Notes: generated from the sequence alone by a model not told the origin. 45,206 nt of DNA from Spirochaetes bacterium RBG_16_49_21 (GCA_001829495.1 MIBJ01000070.1:12012-57217); one strand, 5' to 3'. Counted from the first letter of the stretch, positions 26,013 through 35,573 are shown. Numbers and translations are program-made.

Positions 26013-28030
26013 AAAACAGCCCCCAGATATGACAGTACGAAATTCAGTATATAGGCGATTCCGAAAGAGAATAACAGTATCACGACGGATATGCCGATGC
26101 CGGTCTTCCATCCCCGTTCCTTGACATTCATGATGAACTGCGCGATGCAGGGAAGAAAAAGGGTGAGTGCCACACAGACCACCGCAAGCTGCACGCCGGA
26201 CAGCGCCTGCTCCTTGTTCAAATCATACAACCCGGCTGCGCCGTAATCCCTTCTGAAAAAACCGAAAAGGAATATCTTTGCGGTTTCAGGCGGCAAGCCT
26301 AAAAGCTCCACCGGCTTTCTCAAGAGTCCGATCAGGAAGTCAAACAGCGAGGTGATTCTGCCGATCCATATCAACACGCTTGCTATAATAAACAGGGGAA
26401 GAACTTCCTTGAAATACCATTTCACCCGCACGTACGTTTTTGTTAAAACATTCGCGATTTTCGGAATCCGGAGCGGCGGGACCTCCATGTAAAACGACGG
26501 ATCTTCGCCCGGCAGAATCTTTGCCGAAAGGTAGCCGATAAACAGAAAGACGAAGCTTATCACCGCCGCCCACACGAGCATCACCGCCGGCTTTCCCGCC
26601 AGAAGGGCCAGTATGACCCCGAGCTGCGCCGAACAGGGGACCGCGAGCGCAAGGAGCATGGTGGAAATAACGCGCTCCCGTGCGGTCGGGAGGGTTCTCG
26701 TCACCATGGTCGCCATGGTATCGCAACCGAATCCGAGCACCATCGGTATGACCGCGCGTCCGGAGAGACCGATTTTCTTAAATGTCCGGTCGATCAGCAT
26801 AGCCAGGCGCGGCAGGTATCCCGAGTCCTCGATTATGGAGAACACGATGAAGAAAAACGTGACGATCGGCAGAATGAGCGCCACCGCATAACGGAAGCCG
26901 AGCGTGATCACGCCGTATTCCCCGGCAAGGAGGTCGCGGAGCCATTCCCACGGAATGACGGCCGCGGCGGCCTTAACGACGAAAGGATTGACTATGCCCT
27001 CAAACAGGTCCTCTTCAATTAAGCCCACGACCGTGCCGGCTCCGAGATCGCCGACGAATTTGTACAACCCCAGGTACAGTATGATAAGCAGTATCGGCAT
27101 GCCGGTCAGAGGCTTCATCATATAATGGCTGAGACGTTCGCGAAATCCCTGCGGTCTTTTTTCCGCATCAATGATCGCGTCGTCCAGCACTGAATCCACG
27201 ACCTCCTTCAACCGGATCGCGCACTCATATTCCACCGGATAGCGTAATTTACCTGCCGCCGATACCGCGATCGCGTCGATATCGGAAATCGCTCCTCCCT
27301 CGGCTTTTTGGATCATTTGACGTATTTCGTCGTCTTCTTTAAGCAGCAGCATGCCGAGAGAACGCCTGGTTACGTGGTAATCCCCCGTGAGCATCGATTC
27401 AATATCCTTCAGCGCATTTTCTATTTCAGATTTATAGACCACATGGGCATCATACCGCCGCGTCCTTTGCCGCGCCACCTCTTCAATACATTTTTTTAAA
27501 ATCTCCATCCCTTCGCCGGCGGTCGAGACCGCGCCGATAACGGGAATCCCGAGCCTCTCTTCTATCAGGGTGAGATCGATCCCAATCTCTTCTTCTCTAG
27601 CCTCGTCCATCATGTTGAGCACCAGGATCAGCGGCAAATCCATCTCCAGTATCTGCAGAGAAAGCGGGAGCATCCGCTCAAGGTTCTTGGCGTCGACGAC
27701 ATGGACGACGACGGCCGGCTTTTCCTGAATCAAGATTCTTCTCGCGACGCTCTCCTCCTCGGTTATCGGCGACATCGAGTACATCCCCGGCGTGTCGATC
27801 ACCTCGTACTCCATCCCGTCCGTCTTCATGCGGCCCCGGGAAACCTCGACCGTGGTCCCGGGATAATTCGAAACCATGGCATAGAGATTGGTCAGATTGT
27901 TGAACAGCACGCTTTTACCGACATTCGGATTGCCGACAATCGCGATTTTTTTTATCTCTTCAATTGAAGCATTATTGCTTGCATTACGTTGAATACTTTT
28001 TTTGGTTTTATTTACATTTAGATCAAACAT
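26009..28030 (-). CDS. feoB: ferrous iron transport protein B
   Basis: FeoB is the inner-membrane Fe(II) transporter. The 673-aa protein has an N-terminal G domain: G1 GNPNVGKS (33-40), YPGTT, G3 DTPG (79-82) and G4 NMMDE near 138. A spacer follows, then a membrane half with two Gate regions (IIEDSGYLPR and VLGFGCDTMATM; then LAVPCSAQLGV and RRDYGAAGLYDL). Length is slightly below the common 700-770. A 24-residue hydrophilic extension precedes the G domain. It is placed between an outer-membrane channel gene and feoA and is predicted to be Fur-controlled. Confidence 0.96.
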   Translation of the reverse strand: MFDLNVNKTKKSIQRNASNNASIEEIKKIAIVGNPNVGKSVLFNNLTNLYAMVSNYPGTTVEVSRGRMKTDGMEYEVIDTPGMYSMSPITEEESVARRILIQEKPAVVVHVVDAKNLERMLPLSLQILEMDLPLILVLNMMDEAREEEIGIDLTLIEERLGIPVIGAVSTAGEGMEILKKCIEEVARQRTRRYDAHVVYKSEIENALKDIESMLTGDYHVTRRSLGMLLLKEDDEIRQMIQKAEGGAISDIDAIAVSAAGKLRYPVEYECAIRLKEVVDSVLDDAIIDAEKRPQGFRERLSHYMMKPLTGMPILLIILYLGLYKFVGDLGAGTVVGLIEEDLFEGIVNPFVVKAAAAVIPWEWLRDLLAGEYGVITLGFRYAVALILPIVTFFFIVFSIIEDSGYLPRLAMLIDRTFKKIGLSGRAVIPMVLGFGCDTMATMVTRTLPTARERVISTMLLALAVPCSAQLGVILALLAGKPAVMLVWAAVISFVFLFIGYLSAKILPGEDPSFYMEVPPLRIPKIANVLTKTYVRVKWYFKEVLPLFIIASVLIWIGRITSLFDFLIGLLRKPVELLGLPPETAKIFLFGFFRRDYGAAGLYDLNKEQALSGVQLAVVCVALTLFLPCIAQFIMNVKERGWKTGIGISVVILLFSFGIAYILNFVLSYLGAVL

Positions 28031-28041
28031 GGGTCTTTCCT

Positions 28042-29019
28042 CTAGTTTTTATTTTTCTCTCCGCCGCTGCCGCTAAACCGTATCGTTATACCGCCGAGGA
28101 GCGAATAATCGGGCCGCGTCGCGATGCCTACCGGATAATTATATTGAGCGCCGGGCCTATGGGTTACCCGCGGCAGAAATCTATAATTAAATCCGAGATC
28201 AATATCGACATTTTCCGTCGGGGACGCGATGATTCCCCCCAGCACGAATACGTCCGGGAAGTTCGACCACTTGTACCGGTTGCGCTCACACCCGGCGTTG
28301 GTGACCAGACGCAGATAGTCTTTCACGACCCAGAATTCAAACGCCAGGGACGCGTGCCAGATATCCTCGCGCTCATTAAGGATGTTCTGGTTTCTGAGAT
28401 ATCCAAGGTTGAGGTGGGCGACAACCGGCGTTAAATCCGCGGTGGCTATAGCATAGCCGTAGCCGCCGAGCTTCCCCACGCCGAGACCCCGGTAGGCGTC
28501 TCCTGCGGGGAATATGATTCCCGGCTTCAGCGCCAGGTTCAACATTTTATATTCATAAAATTTCCACTTGAATTCGGTGATTGCATCCGTAAGTCCGGAC
28601 GCCGTCGACGTTGACTTGAGTGAGACAAACTCAAGCGGGGGGGAAAAATACGTCCTCCGCTCCCTCGTTTTTGTGTACTGATACGGCAGCCCGATCACGA
28701 CGTCGAGATTGTCGATAATGCCGTACGAGAGGGTCAGCGTTATCGTGTTGGCCTCATCCCGGTTCCGGACCCTGCCGAGATTGCTCTGACCCTGCAGCTC
28801 TCCGGTCAGAATGCTCTCCGGGTGGCTGTCTATCCATTTGAACGAATCACGGTCATATTGATATCCGAATTCCAGCTCGAAATTTTTCTTCCCCTGTGTG
28901 CCCGTGTCATCGGTTATTAAGGGATGCAGGGCAAGTGCCGGTGAAAACGTCGTCAACATTAATGAGATAAAACATGCGCCCTTGCCGCATCGTATCCTGC
29001 ACTTTGTTATTATTGTCAT
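28042..29019 (-). CDS. outer-membrane channel-like protein upstream of feoB
   Basis: 325 aa with a signal peptide (hydrophobic ACFISLMLTTFSPALA, then LHPLITDDTGTQGKKNFELE). HPLITDDTGTQG and the beta-rich remainder resemble the phenol-degradation MetA-like / putative transporter barrel group (PF13557). The C-terminus is polar (SGSGGEKNKN) after a final strand. It lies 11 bp from feoB, so it likely shares the transcript and may carry ferrous iron or a ligand across the outer membrane. That role is inferred from position only. GAGG lies 7 nt before the start. Confidence 0.7.
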   Translation of the reverse strand: MTIITKCRIRCGKGACFISLMLTTFSPALALHPLITDDTGTQGKKNFELEFGYQYDRDSFKWIDSHPESILTGELQGQSNLGRVRNRDEANTITLTLSYGIIDNLDVVIGLPYQYTKTRERRTYFSPPLEFVSLKSTSTASGLTDAITEFKWKFYEYKMLNLALKPGIIFPAGDAYRGLGVGKLGGYGYAIATADLTPVVAHLNLGYLRNQNILNEREDIWHASLAFEFWVVKDYLRLVTNAGCERNRYKWSNFPDVFVLGGIIASPTENVDIDLGFNYRFLPRVTHRPGAQYNYPVGIATRPDYSLLGGITIRFSGSGGEKNKN

Positions 29020-29047
29020 ACGCTTCCTCTCGAATTATTTACTTGGA

Positions 29048-29072
29048 GTGCATCCCAACTTTTGGGATGCAC
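29048..29072. other. 11-bp-arm hairpin between Fur array and feo operon
   Basis: GTGCATCCCAA and TTGGGATGCAC pair perfectly around CTT. If transcription starts in the Fur array, this hairpin lies in the 5' leader of the channel-feoB-feoA mRNA, 29 bp before the start codon. There is no U-tract, so terminator action for fur is unlikely. Confidence 0.5.
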
Positions 29073-29098
29073 GATTATTTCACGGTGGCCGGAATCGC

Positions 29099-29153
<55 letters not shown>

Positions 29154-29185
29154 TGTAAATCCCCCGCTTGAAGAAAATTTTTGGC

Positions 29186-29620
29186 CTATTTTGAACAAGC
29201 CTTACAGATTCCGTATAAATTTAACCGATGGCTTTTTAGAATGAAGCCGTTTTTCCTGGCTATTTTTTTCTGTAATTTCTCGATCTCCGGAGATAGTATC
29301 TCCACAAAGGCACCGCACTTCGTACATATGAGATGATCATGGTGCTCGTGATCATATACCGCCTCGAACCGCGTTTTACCGTCCTCCAGTATAAGCTCCC
29401 GGCACAGGCCGCATTCGCATAAAAGCTTCATCGTCCGGTAAATGGTCGCAATGCCGATATTGGGGTTCTCAATTTTTATGATGTCGCGCAACTCATCCGC
29501 CGTTATATGCCGATTGCTGCTCAAGAACGCTTCTAATATGATGCCCCTTTGGCTGCTCGACTTTAAATTATTTTTTCGAATATAACCGTTGAGTATAGCT
29601 AATTCATTATGAAGCGGCAT
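29186..29620 (-). CDS. fur: Fur-family iron-responsive repressor
   Basis: 144 aa with the Fur layout: a winged helix (SSQRGIILEAFLSSNRHITADEL, then NIGIATIYRTMKLL as recognition helix) and a C-terminal dimerisation domain with HEHHDHLICTKCG (metal-site His residues, Cys99, Cys102) and CKAC (Cys139, Cys142), the structural zinc site. The presence of GATAAT-type operators at its own promoter and before feo supports Fur rather than Zur or PerR. The operator at 29629-29663 lies 9 bp upstream of the ATG, indicating autoregulation. Confidence 0.92.
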   Translation of the reverse strand: MPLHNELAILNGYIRKNNLKSSSQRGIILEAFLSSNRHITADELRDIIKIENPNIGIATIYRTMKLLCECGLCRELILEDGKTRFEAVYDHEHHDHLICTKCGAFVEILSPEIEKLQKKIARKNGFILKSHRLNLYGICKACSK

Positions 29621-29628
29621 TTTCGTCT

Positions 29629-29663
29629 CGTATTTTGATAATGATAACCATTATCAAAATACG
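29629..29663. promoter_or_regulatory. Fur-type operator at the fur start
   Basis: 15-bp perfect arms (CGTATTTTGATAATG and CATTATCAAAATACG) around ATAAC, containing GATAATGATAAccATTATC, very close to the classic Fur box. It overlaps the expected ribosome-site and promoter zone of fur, so it should give autorepression. Confidence 0.8.
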
Positions 29664-29721
29664 TTCCCGCTTGTCAATATGTTTTTTAATAAAAATGACC
29701 GAAAAATCATTATAATAATTG

Positions 29722-29893
29722 CTTGAGTTAGGTGAAAATTGATTCAAAGTCTCCCTCCCCCTTGATGGGGGAGGGCTGGGGTGGGGGTGAAAAAGCCAAT
29801 GCCAGACAGTTTAGTGCGATAAGAGCCAATCTAATCACCCTCCCCTTGCCCCTCCCATCGAGGGAGGGGAATAATAAAATAGCCTAACTTGAG
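29722..29893. repeat. palindromic intergenic repeat family A, copy 2
   Basis: Homologue of 7581-7730 with the same TGAAAATTGATT lead-in, CTCCCTCCCCCTTGATGG arm, GAAAAAGCCAATG centre and CCTCCCATCGAGGGAGGGG arm. It carries an extra 21 bp or so in the centre. The outer ends, CTTGAGTTAGG and CCTAACTTGAG, are near inverted. Confidence 0.75.
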
Positions 29894-29937
29894 TAATTAT
29901 TGAATATTGTACCGAATCCGACGATCAGCCGATAATA

Positions 29938-31506
29938 ATGATGGATAAATCGAGTCGCCTTATGAATTCAAATGACATTATCTATAAGATAACAAAAGCG
30001 CGATCCGGACTTGACACGATCATCGTATCCTCCAACGGAAAAGAGATGCCCCTTCACAGCAGAATCAATCCCAAGCGCGATTCGGAGCTCTTTGCCGGCA
30101 GGTTTGATCCGGACAGATTCGATGCGCTTATAGTTTTGGGCGTCGGCCTCGGTTATCATCTCATCCCCCTGTCGAATTATTTAGACAGCTACTCACAAAT
30201 CATACTCATCGACATCTTGAGCGGACTCGACACGGCGATTGCCGGAAACCGGCTCGCTTCATTTCTCCTTAAATCGGAGCGGATCTCGTTTATATTGGGT
30301 AAATCCGCCGGAGAGGTGGATGAATTATTGTCCGCTATGATCGACCTGGACCGGATACGGGGAATCTCGGTACTGGAGCATCCCGCTTCAATGAGAATCT
30401 TCGATGACTATTACACCGAAATAAAAAATTCCATAGAAAAACTGATTCACCGGCTGGCGGGAAACAAGGCCACAAAAAAAGCATTCGGCGCACTGTACCT
30501 CAGAAATATTGTAAAAAATGCCGCGCTCCTGGACCATTTCAGGCCGGTTCAGGATCTGTACGGGCACTTGAACGATTTTCCCGCTCTCATTGTCGCGTCC
30601 GGGCCCTGCCTCGAAAAAGATATCCAGAGGATACGGCGTTTTCAGGACAGGTTTTTCATAATTTCAGCAGATTCCTCACTTCCGGTTCTCCATAAAAGCG
30701 GGATACTGCCCGACTTTGTCATTTCAATAGATCCACAGCCTTATGTGTACGAGCATTTCCTTGGATTAGCCCCGGGCTCCGCGACAGCACTGTTTTCCCT
30801 GTCGTCCCATCCTGCCGCAGTAAAAAAATTCGGGGGATATATCTTTCTCAATTCCCATCCCCTGTGCCAGTTCGCTGAACGCGTGTACGGCGATTCAATC
30901 GGTTCCGTCGATTCAGCCACCGGCAGCGTTGCCGGAGACGCAATGGACTTTTGTCTTAAATGCGGGTTTGCTCCGATCGGACTCGTGGGCCTGGATTTTT
31001 CCTTCTCCGATTATAAAACCTACTCGCGCGGCACCGCATACCAGAACCGGTACTCGCTCTATTTTCAGAACAGGATCTCAACCGTGGAGGGATTCAACTG
31101 CCGCTACATCCTTGGAGCGAGCGGCGGACTCAAATATGAGGGGAGATACACCCGGCGGTCGTTTTTGCAATACCGGCAGTCGATAGAGGAATTAATTAAA
31201 AACAGAAAGTTTCCGGCGGTCTATGCCCTGAACGATTGCGGTATTGCGATCTCCGGCGTAGGACTGCTCGGCCTTGATCAATTCGTCGAAGATAAATGCG
31301 GAACAGCGATAGATAAAAAAAGTATAACCGCCGCCATAAACTCGAAGTCACGATTCCTCGTATCCGAGCCCTTGATATCGGCCTTAAGCAGCCTGCTCGA
31401 TGACAGCCTCTTTGACGAGATCCTCGAAGCCTCCCTCGGCAGCGGCGCGAATGAAAAGGTGAAGGAAAAATACCGCACCCTGATCGCGTCGCTGAAGCGG
31501 ATTTGA
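29938..31506 (+). CDS. DUF115 / MptE-like motility-accessory-type protein
   Basis: 522 aa. Residues 63-73 (ALIVLGVGLGY) and 216-226 (ALIVASGPCLE, the ASGP-L motif) mark the DUF115 domain found in Campylobacter Maf flagellin-modification proteins and in archaeal MptE. SIDPQPYVYEHF and GLVGLDFSFSD follow, as in the family. In Maf proteins this domain is linked to transfer of nonulosonic acid to flagellin. Here there is no sialic-acid synthesis gene nearby, so the donor is unknown. The Ser of the usual ASGPSL motif is Cys. The start has a weak ribosome site. Confidence 0.8.
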   Translation: MMDKSSRLMNSNDIIYKITKARSGLDTIIVSSNGKEMPLHSRINPKRDSELFAGRFDPDRFDALIVLGVGLGYHLIPLSNYLDSYSQIILIDILSGLDTAIAGNRLASFLLKSERISFILGKSAGEVDELLSAMIDLDRIRGISVLEHPASMRIFDDYYTEIKNSIEKLIHRLAGNKATKKAFGALYLRNIVKNAALLDHFRPVQDLYGHLNDFPALIVASGPCLEKDIQRIRRFQDRFFIISADSSLPVLHKSGILPDFVISIDPQPYVYEHFLGLAPGSATALFSLSSHPAAVKKFGGYIFLNSHPLCQFAERVYGDSIGSVDSATGSVAGDAMDFCLKCGFAPIGLVGLDFSFSDYKTYSRGTAYQNRYSLYFQNRISTVEGFNCRYILGASGGLKYEGRYTRRSFLQYRQSIEELIKNRKFPAVYALNDCGIAISGVGLLGLDQFVEDKCGTAIDKKSITAAINSKSRFLVSEPLISALSSLLDDSLFDEILEASLGSGANEKVKEKYRTLIASLKRI

Positions 31507-31609
31507 GCAATTAATTCCGGCACGGACGGAATTTTCATTCAACAGCCGGAATAAATCGTCCGATATGTATGGTACAGAAAGCGTTGCATGAAAAAAGGCA
31601 GGTCATACT

Positions 31610-32419
31610 ATGGAACAATTTGATGTACCACACCAGAGGGTCAGGGAAAAAAACGTCTATCTTCTCCATCTCGATACGGCGCGGATCATCCTGATTGCAG
31701 CCGCGGTTATAGCCATCATCGTCGTATCCTTTCTGTTGGGCATGAATTTCATTAAACGGGGTGAGGGACCGTCGCCCCTGAGCTTCAATCATGACGTTTT
31801 TGACACCCACAGGGACCTCGATCTCCTGAAAAACAATATACCTGAACCGTCCGACGAAGAGGAGCTGTCAAAGCCTTTGGATGAAAAGCTGGCGGACGGG
31901 GACAAGGGGGAAAAATCCGCAAAAAACAAGGCTGACCCGGCTGATCTGCTGACACGGGAAAACGTCAATCAACCCGCCCTGCGCGATTCCGCAGCGAAGA
32001 AAAAATACGCGGCCCGCGAGCCGGCGGATATGCAAAAGACGCAAACGACGTCCGAGGTTGATCAAGCGGCTAAACCCGGAAAAAAATCAACCATGAAAAA
32101 CGCCGCCAAGAAGAAAAGGGCCGGCAAATCAGCGGTGGTCGAGGTTTCCGGCGGAAAGGCCCTCCAGACCCAAAAATCCGGCGCATCACATTTTGTGATC
32201 CAGCTCGCTTCATTTGATAAAAAAGCAACGGCGCTTGCGGAGATTAAATCCCTGAAGCAGATCAATCATGACGCCTATCTCGACGAGGCGAAGGTCGGAG
32301 GCAAACAGTACTTCAGAGTAAGGATCGGGCCTCTTGCCTCAAAGAAAAATGCGCTGGATCTTCTCGACGATATGCAGAGCAAAAACCGGTACCGGGAAAG
32401 CTATATGGTCCGGGAATAG
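31610..32419 (+). CDS. SPOR-domain membrane protein
   Basis: 269 aa: a cytoplasmic N-terminus of about 24 residues, one transmembrane helix (26-46, IILIAAAVIAIIVVSFLLG), a long Lys/Glu/Ala-rich periplasmic linker, and a C-terminal SPOR domain from about 192 (SHFVIQLASFDKKATALAEI, then YFRVRIGPLASKKNALDLL). SPOR domains bind denuded septal peptidoglycan, so a division or envelope role is likely. It follows the DUF115 gene by 103 bp on the same strand. Confidence 0.88.
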   Translation: MEQFDVPHQRVREKNVYLLHLDTARIILIAAAVIAIIVVSFLLGMNFIKRGEGPSPLSFNHDVFDTHRDLDLLKNNIPEPSDEEELSKPLDEKLADGDKGEKSAKNKADPADLLTRENVNQPALRDSAAKKKYAAREPADMQKTQTTSEVDQAAKPGKKSTMKNAAKKKRAGKSAVVEVSGGKALQTQKSGASHFVIQLASFDKKATALAEIKSLKQINHDAYLDEAKVGGKQYFRVRIGPLASKKNALDLLDDMQSKNRYRESYMVRE

Positions 32420-32431
32420 CATATTTATTGC

Positions 32432-32460
32432 GGCACGGCCGGGTGAAACCCGGCCGTGCC
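32432..32460. terminator. strong GC hairpin, likely terminator between convergent genes
   Basis: GGCACGGCCGGG and CCCGGCCGTGCC pair perfectly (12 bp) around TGAAA, 13 bp after the SPOR gene stop and 15 bp before the stop of the convergent gene. There is no long U-tract on either strand, so it may act as a bidirectional transcription or RNA-stability barrier. Confidence 0.6.
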
Positions 32461-32474
32461 CGTTAAATCCCCTT

Positions 32475-32879
32475 CTAATAAATATTCTCCTTGATCAAAA
32501 CCTCTTCCAGCTCGTCTGCCTTGGCTGCGATGAATGAGAGCGACTTCATGAACCGCACCGGATCACAGTCTCTGAGAAGAATCGAATTCCGCAGTATCAG
32601 GGTGTCATCGAGCAAGGCCAGCGCTCCATAGTCCAGGGTCGTGTTCAACTGGAGACAGTATTTATACAGCTCGGCCAGGTCTTTTCTCAGCCTTCCGACG
32701 ATGGAGTAATAGTTGATGATCCGGTCTCCGGCTTCGTCCTTTGAAAGGGTTATGAGCACTTCCTGCGACCGGTTGTTGTCGAATTCGATATTCGTCGTGT
32801 AGCTCCCCTGCATATCCTTATGGAAGCGTATTTTGAATTCGCTCGCTATCGCGGATATAAAACCGTCAAACATTTCCAT
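32475..32879 (-). CDS. small YbjN / secretion-chaperone-like protein
   Basis: 134 aa, unrecognised at family level. The pattern (an N-terminal helix, beta strands EVLITLS and RIINYYSIVGRL, a helix, then ALALLDDTLILRNSILLRDCD and a long C-terminal helix) resembles the YbjN/CesT class I chaperone fold. That is a shape impression, not a motif match. No secretion system is nearby. It is convergent with the SPOR gene and upstream of, but separated from, other minus-strand genes. Confidence 0.5.
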   Translation of the reverse strand: MEMFDGFISAIASEFKIRFHKDMQGSYTTNIEFDNNRSQEVLITLSKDEAGDRIINYYSIVGRLRKDLAELYKYCLQLNTTLDYGALALLDDTLILRNSILLRDCDPVRFMKSLSFIAAKADELEEVLIKENIY

Positions 32880-32975
32880 TGCGGGGCCTCGTCAATTCAT
32901 ATTCTCCCGGCCAAGGCGCCGGCTGCTGAAACCGTATCGACACGCGCGCACAAGTCAAGAAATAAGTATGAAAAG

Positions 32976-34124
32976 TCATATTTTTCTCTTGAGTACGCCA
33001 AGAAGCTCGACATGCGGGGTCTGGCCGAACATGTCGTACGCCTCAATGGATTCAAGCGTGTAGCGTTGCAGGAACTGGACATCGTCTCGAAAGCTTGCCG
33101 GGTTGCACGACATGTAAATTATTTTACCGGCACCCATCCGGTCAATATGCTCCATCACGCTCCGCTGCAGGCCGCTGCGGGGCGGGTCAAGTATGATCGT
33201 TTCGTAATTCCCGCCGGCATCCCGGACAAAGTCTTTTGCGTCGCTGCATATAAAGTCCGCGTTGCCGATCCGGTTAAGCTCTTTATTCATGTTCGCGTTT
33301 TCCACCGCTTCTGTACTCTTTTCAACGCCGGTGACGTGCTCTGAAGCTTCCGCGATGAAGAGGGATATGCTTCCCACGCCTGCACACAGGTCCAGGACCC
33401 TGCCCCGGGCCTCTTCCCGTATCCTCCGGTAGATCCGGAGCGCGGCCTCCGCATTGGACTGAAAAAAGGAATTGGGCGTGATCCGGTAGCGGATGCCGTC
33501 GAAATCCTCCTCGATATAACCGGCCCGAACGTTCTCGATGATATCGCCGTAGCTCAGGTCAGCCAGGCCGCCGCTGTAAATAAGCGAGATCGAATCCGCG
33601 TCGGCGGCGATGCCGTCTAACAGCGCGGCCAGCCTGTTTTCCCTTTCCGCAACCACAAAATTGGCCATGACCCGGCCGGTATAGGACGTCTCGCGCAAGA
33701 CGACGTACCGGAGATAGCCCCGGTGCCGGAGGTAGTCGTAACCCTCTATCTTTTCAATGAAGGGGCGGATTTTTCCAAGGAGCGAATTCGATTTTTCCTT
33801 CATGATACTGCACGCGGTGACGTCCACCACGGCGCGGTAATTGCCGCGCCGCCGGAGGCCGCATTTGCCGAAGGCGACGACCAGGTCCATGCGGCCCCGG
33901 TACCGGTACGGCTCCGATGGATGGACCTGGTCGACTGCGGCGACGCCCCGGAGCGCATCGTTCACTATCTCCTTTTTCAGTGCGAGTTGGTCTTTGTAGC
34001 GGATGTGCTGGAACAGGCATCCGCCGCAGCTGCCGAAAAGGGGGCACGGCGGCACTGCCCCTTCTCCCCGATATGCGTCCATCAGCCTGTTGATATAGAT
34101 GTGCTGCCTTTTTTTCATGATCAA
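32976..34124 (-). CDS. class I RNA uracil-C5 methyltransferase (RlmD/TrmA-like)
   Basis: 382 aa. CPLFGSCGGC, with an upstream Cys cluster, provides the [4Fe-4S] ligands of RumA/RlmD-type enzymes. SAM motif VLDLCAGVGSISLF, FFQSNAEAA, ILDPPRSGL and the nucleophile in YMSCNPASF follow. These methylate uracil-C5 in 23S rRNA or tRNA. It lacks the N-terminal TRAM domain usual in RlmD (it starts 25 residues before the Cys motif), so the exact target is uncertain. It lies 3 bp from the radical SAM gene upstream. Confidence 0.88.
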   Translation of the reverse strand: MIMKKRQHIYINRLMDAYRGEGAVPPCPLFGSCGGCLFQHIRYKDQLALKKEIVNDALRGVAAVDQVHPSEPYRYRGRMDLVVAFGKCGLRRRGNYRAVVDVTACSIMKEKSNSLLGKIRPFIEKIEGYDYLRHRGYLRYVVLRETSYTGRVMANFVVAERENRLAALLDGIAADADSISLIYSGGLADLSYGDIIENVRAGYIEEDFDGIRYRITPNSFFQSNAEAALRIYRRIREEARGRVLDLCAGVGSISLFIAEASEHVTGVEKSTEAVENANMNKELNRIGNADFICSDAKDFVRDAGGNYETIILDPPRSGLQRSVMEHIDRMGAGKIIYMSCNPASFRDDVQFLQRYTLESIEAYDMFGQTPHVELLGVLKRKI

Positions 34125-34127
34125 TCG

Positions 34128-35573
34128 CTATTTTTCGGAAAACGGGCGCTTTCCTGACGCCGATCGGCAGTCTCGCCGCAGCGCGTCCATGAGAAAACCC
34201 TTTTTTTCAAAAAAGCGCTCCTTTATCACCTGCGCCAGAAACCCGGCCCCGCTCTCCGGAGCCCGCGTCAGGGGAACGCTGTAGCCGGCGAGCGAGTCCG
34301 CGAGCGCGAGAAACAGGTCGAACGGTGTTATTGAAAGACGCTCCATGGCGGCGAGGGTCGCTCTAAATCGGCACGTGTTCCGGAGACGGTCGATCAGGAA
34401 AGCGACGCGTTCCAGTACCCGGATGTCTTCCGCGCCGAGCCATCCGGTTTCAAGAACCTGGTAGGGCGCGCTTTTCGCGTACACGATGCCGAACTCGTCG
34501 GCCCGCTCCATCATTTCCGTGCCCGGAAGCACCTTGAGGAAGCCGAGCTGTATATGATCGGGCCGGAGCGCGTACAGGCTGTTGAAAGCGCTGCCGATCG
34601 ACGACTTGTCGTCGAAGGGGAGACCGGCAATAAGGTCGAGATGGACGCGAACGGTTCCCAGGCCGACGAGCCGCTCGATAACGGCCCGGTCATGTTCCCA
34701 ATTTCCGTTACGCTTCACCGCAGCCAGCGTCTCAGGATTGGTAGACTGTACGCCGATTTCGAACTGGAACAGTCCCTTCGGGCACCGGGACAGGATGGCG
34801 AAATCGTCGCCATCGAGAAGCCCGGGGTATATTTCGAAGTGGCAGGTCGTGGCCGCGTCCCGGCCGTTGTCGATCAAAAAGTTCCAGATTTTGCGGTAGC
34901 GCTCCCGTTTCAGGTTGAACGTGCGGTCGACGAACTTGAGCAGGCGCGGGCGGTGCGATAGAATGAACGCAAGCTCCTCCATTACGGTTTCGGGCCGCTT
35001 CGCCTCCCATTTCTGGTCGTCGCGGGAAGACAGGCAGTAGGAGCATTGAAACGGGCACCCACGGCTCGATTCGTAATACACGTATCTGTTTTTCAGATTT
35101 TCCATGTCCCCGTGGTCATACGGGAGCGGCATCTCACCGAAGGGAGGATTGGGAACGTTGATTATTTTTTCTGTGTGGCGCATATTATTTTCGACGAGGA
35201 ATCTGAACCCGGCCTCTCCGCGGCCGGTGATGACGTAATTCGTGAAGGGATACGCATCAAGCCACGAACCCGGATTGTAGCTTGCCTCAGGACCGCCGAG
35301 AATGATGACGCAATCCGCCAGGCGCCGGCGAACTTCGGGCAGGATTTTTTTTATCAGCTCGACGTTCCATATATATACTGAAAAAGCGACGGCGTCCGGC
35401 CGCGCCGAAGCGATATTCTCCGCTATCTCCGGCGCCGGCCGGTTTATGGAATATTCTCGTATGGTGATCTCCGCGTCCGTGCCGCGCGTATAGGATTTCA
35501 GGCAATAGAGCGCGAGGCATGAGTGGGTGTAGCGCGCGTTGACGGCGGCGAGCAGGATTTTTTTCATATTCAT
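34128..35573 (-). CDS. B12-binding radical SAM protein (DUF4080 type)
   Basis: 481 aa. The N-terminal half (MKKILLAAVNARYTHSCLAL; ILGGPEASYNPG around 91) is a B12-binding-like domain. The radical SAM core has RGCPFQCSYC (Cys173, 177, 180), binding the [4Fe-4S]-SAM cluster. FEIGVQSTNPETLAAV and DLIAGLPFDD follow, and a C-terminal DUF4080-like region ends the protein. The reaction is unknown; relatives include cobalamin-dependent methylases. It overlaps no gene but forms a tight pair with the RNA methyltransferase downstream. Confidence 0.82.
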   Translation of the reverse strand: MNMKKILLAAVNARYTHSCLALYCLKSYTRGTDAEITIREYSINRPAPEIAENIASARPDAVAFSVYIWNVELIKKILPEVRRRLADCVIILGGPEASYNPGSWLDAYPFTNYVITGRGEAGFRFLVENNMRHTEKIINVPNPPFGEMPLPYDHGDMENLKNRYVYYESSRGCPFQCSYCLSSRDDQKWEAKRPETVMEELAFILSHRPRLLKFVDRTFNLKRERYRKIWNFLIDNGRDAATTCHFEIYPGLLDGDDFAILSRCPKGLFQFEIGVQSTNPETLAAVKRNGNWEHDRAVIERLVGLGTVRVHLDLIAGLPFDDKSSIGSAFNSLYALRPDHIQLGFLKVLPGTEMMERADEFGIVYAKSAPYQVLETGWLGAEDIRVLERVAFLIDRLRNTCRFRATLAAMERLSITPFDLFLALADSLAGYSVPLTRAPESGAGFLAQVIKERFFEKKGFLMDALRRDCRSASGKRPFSEK

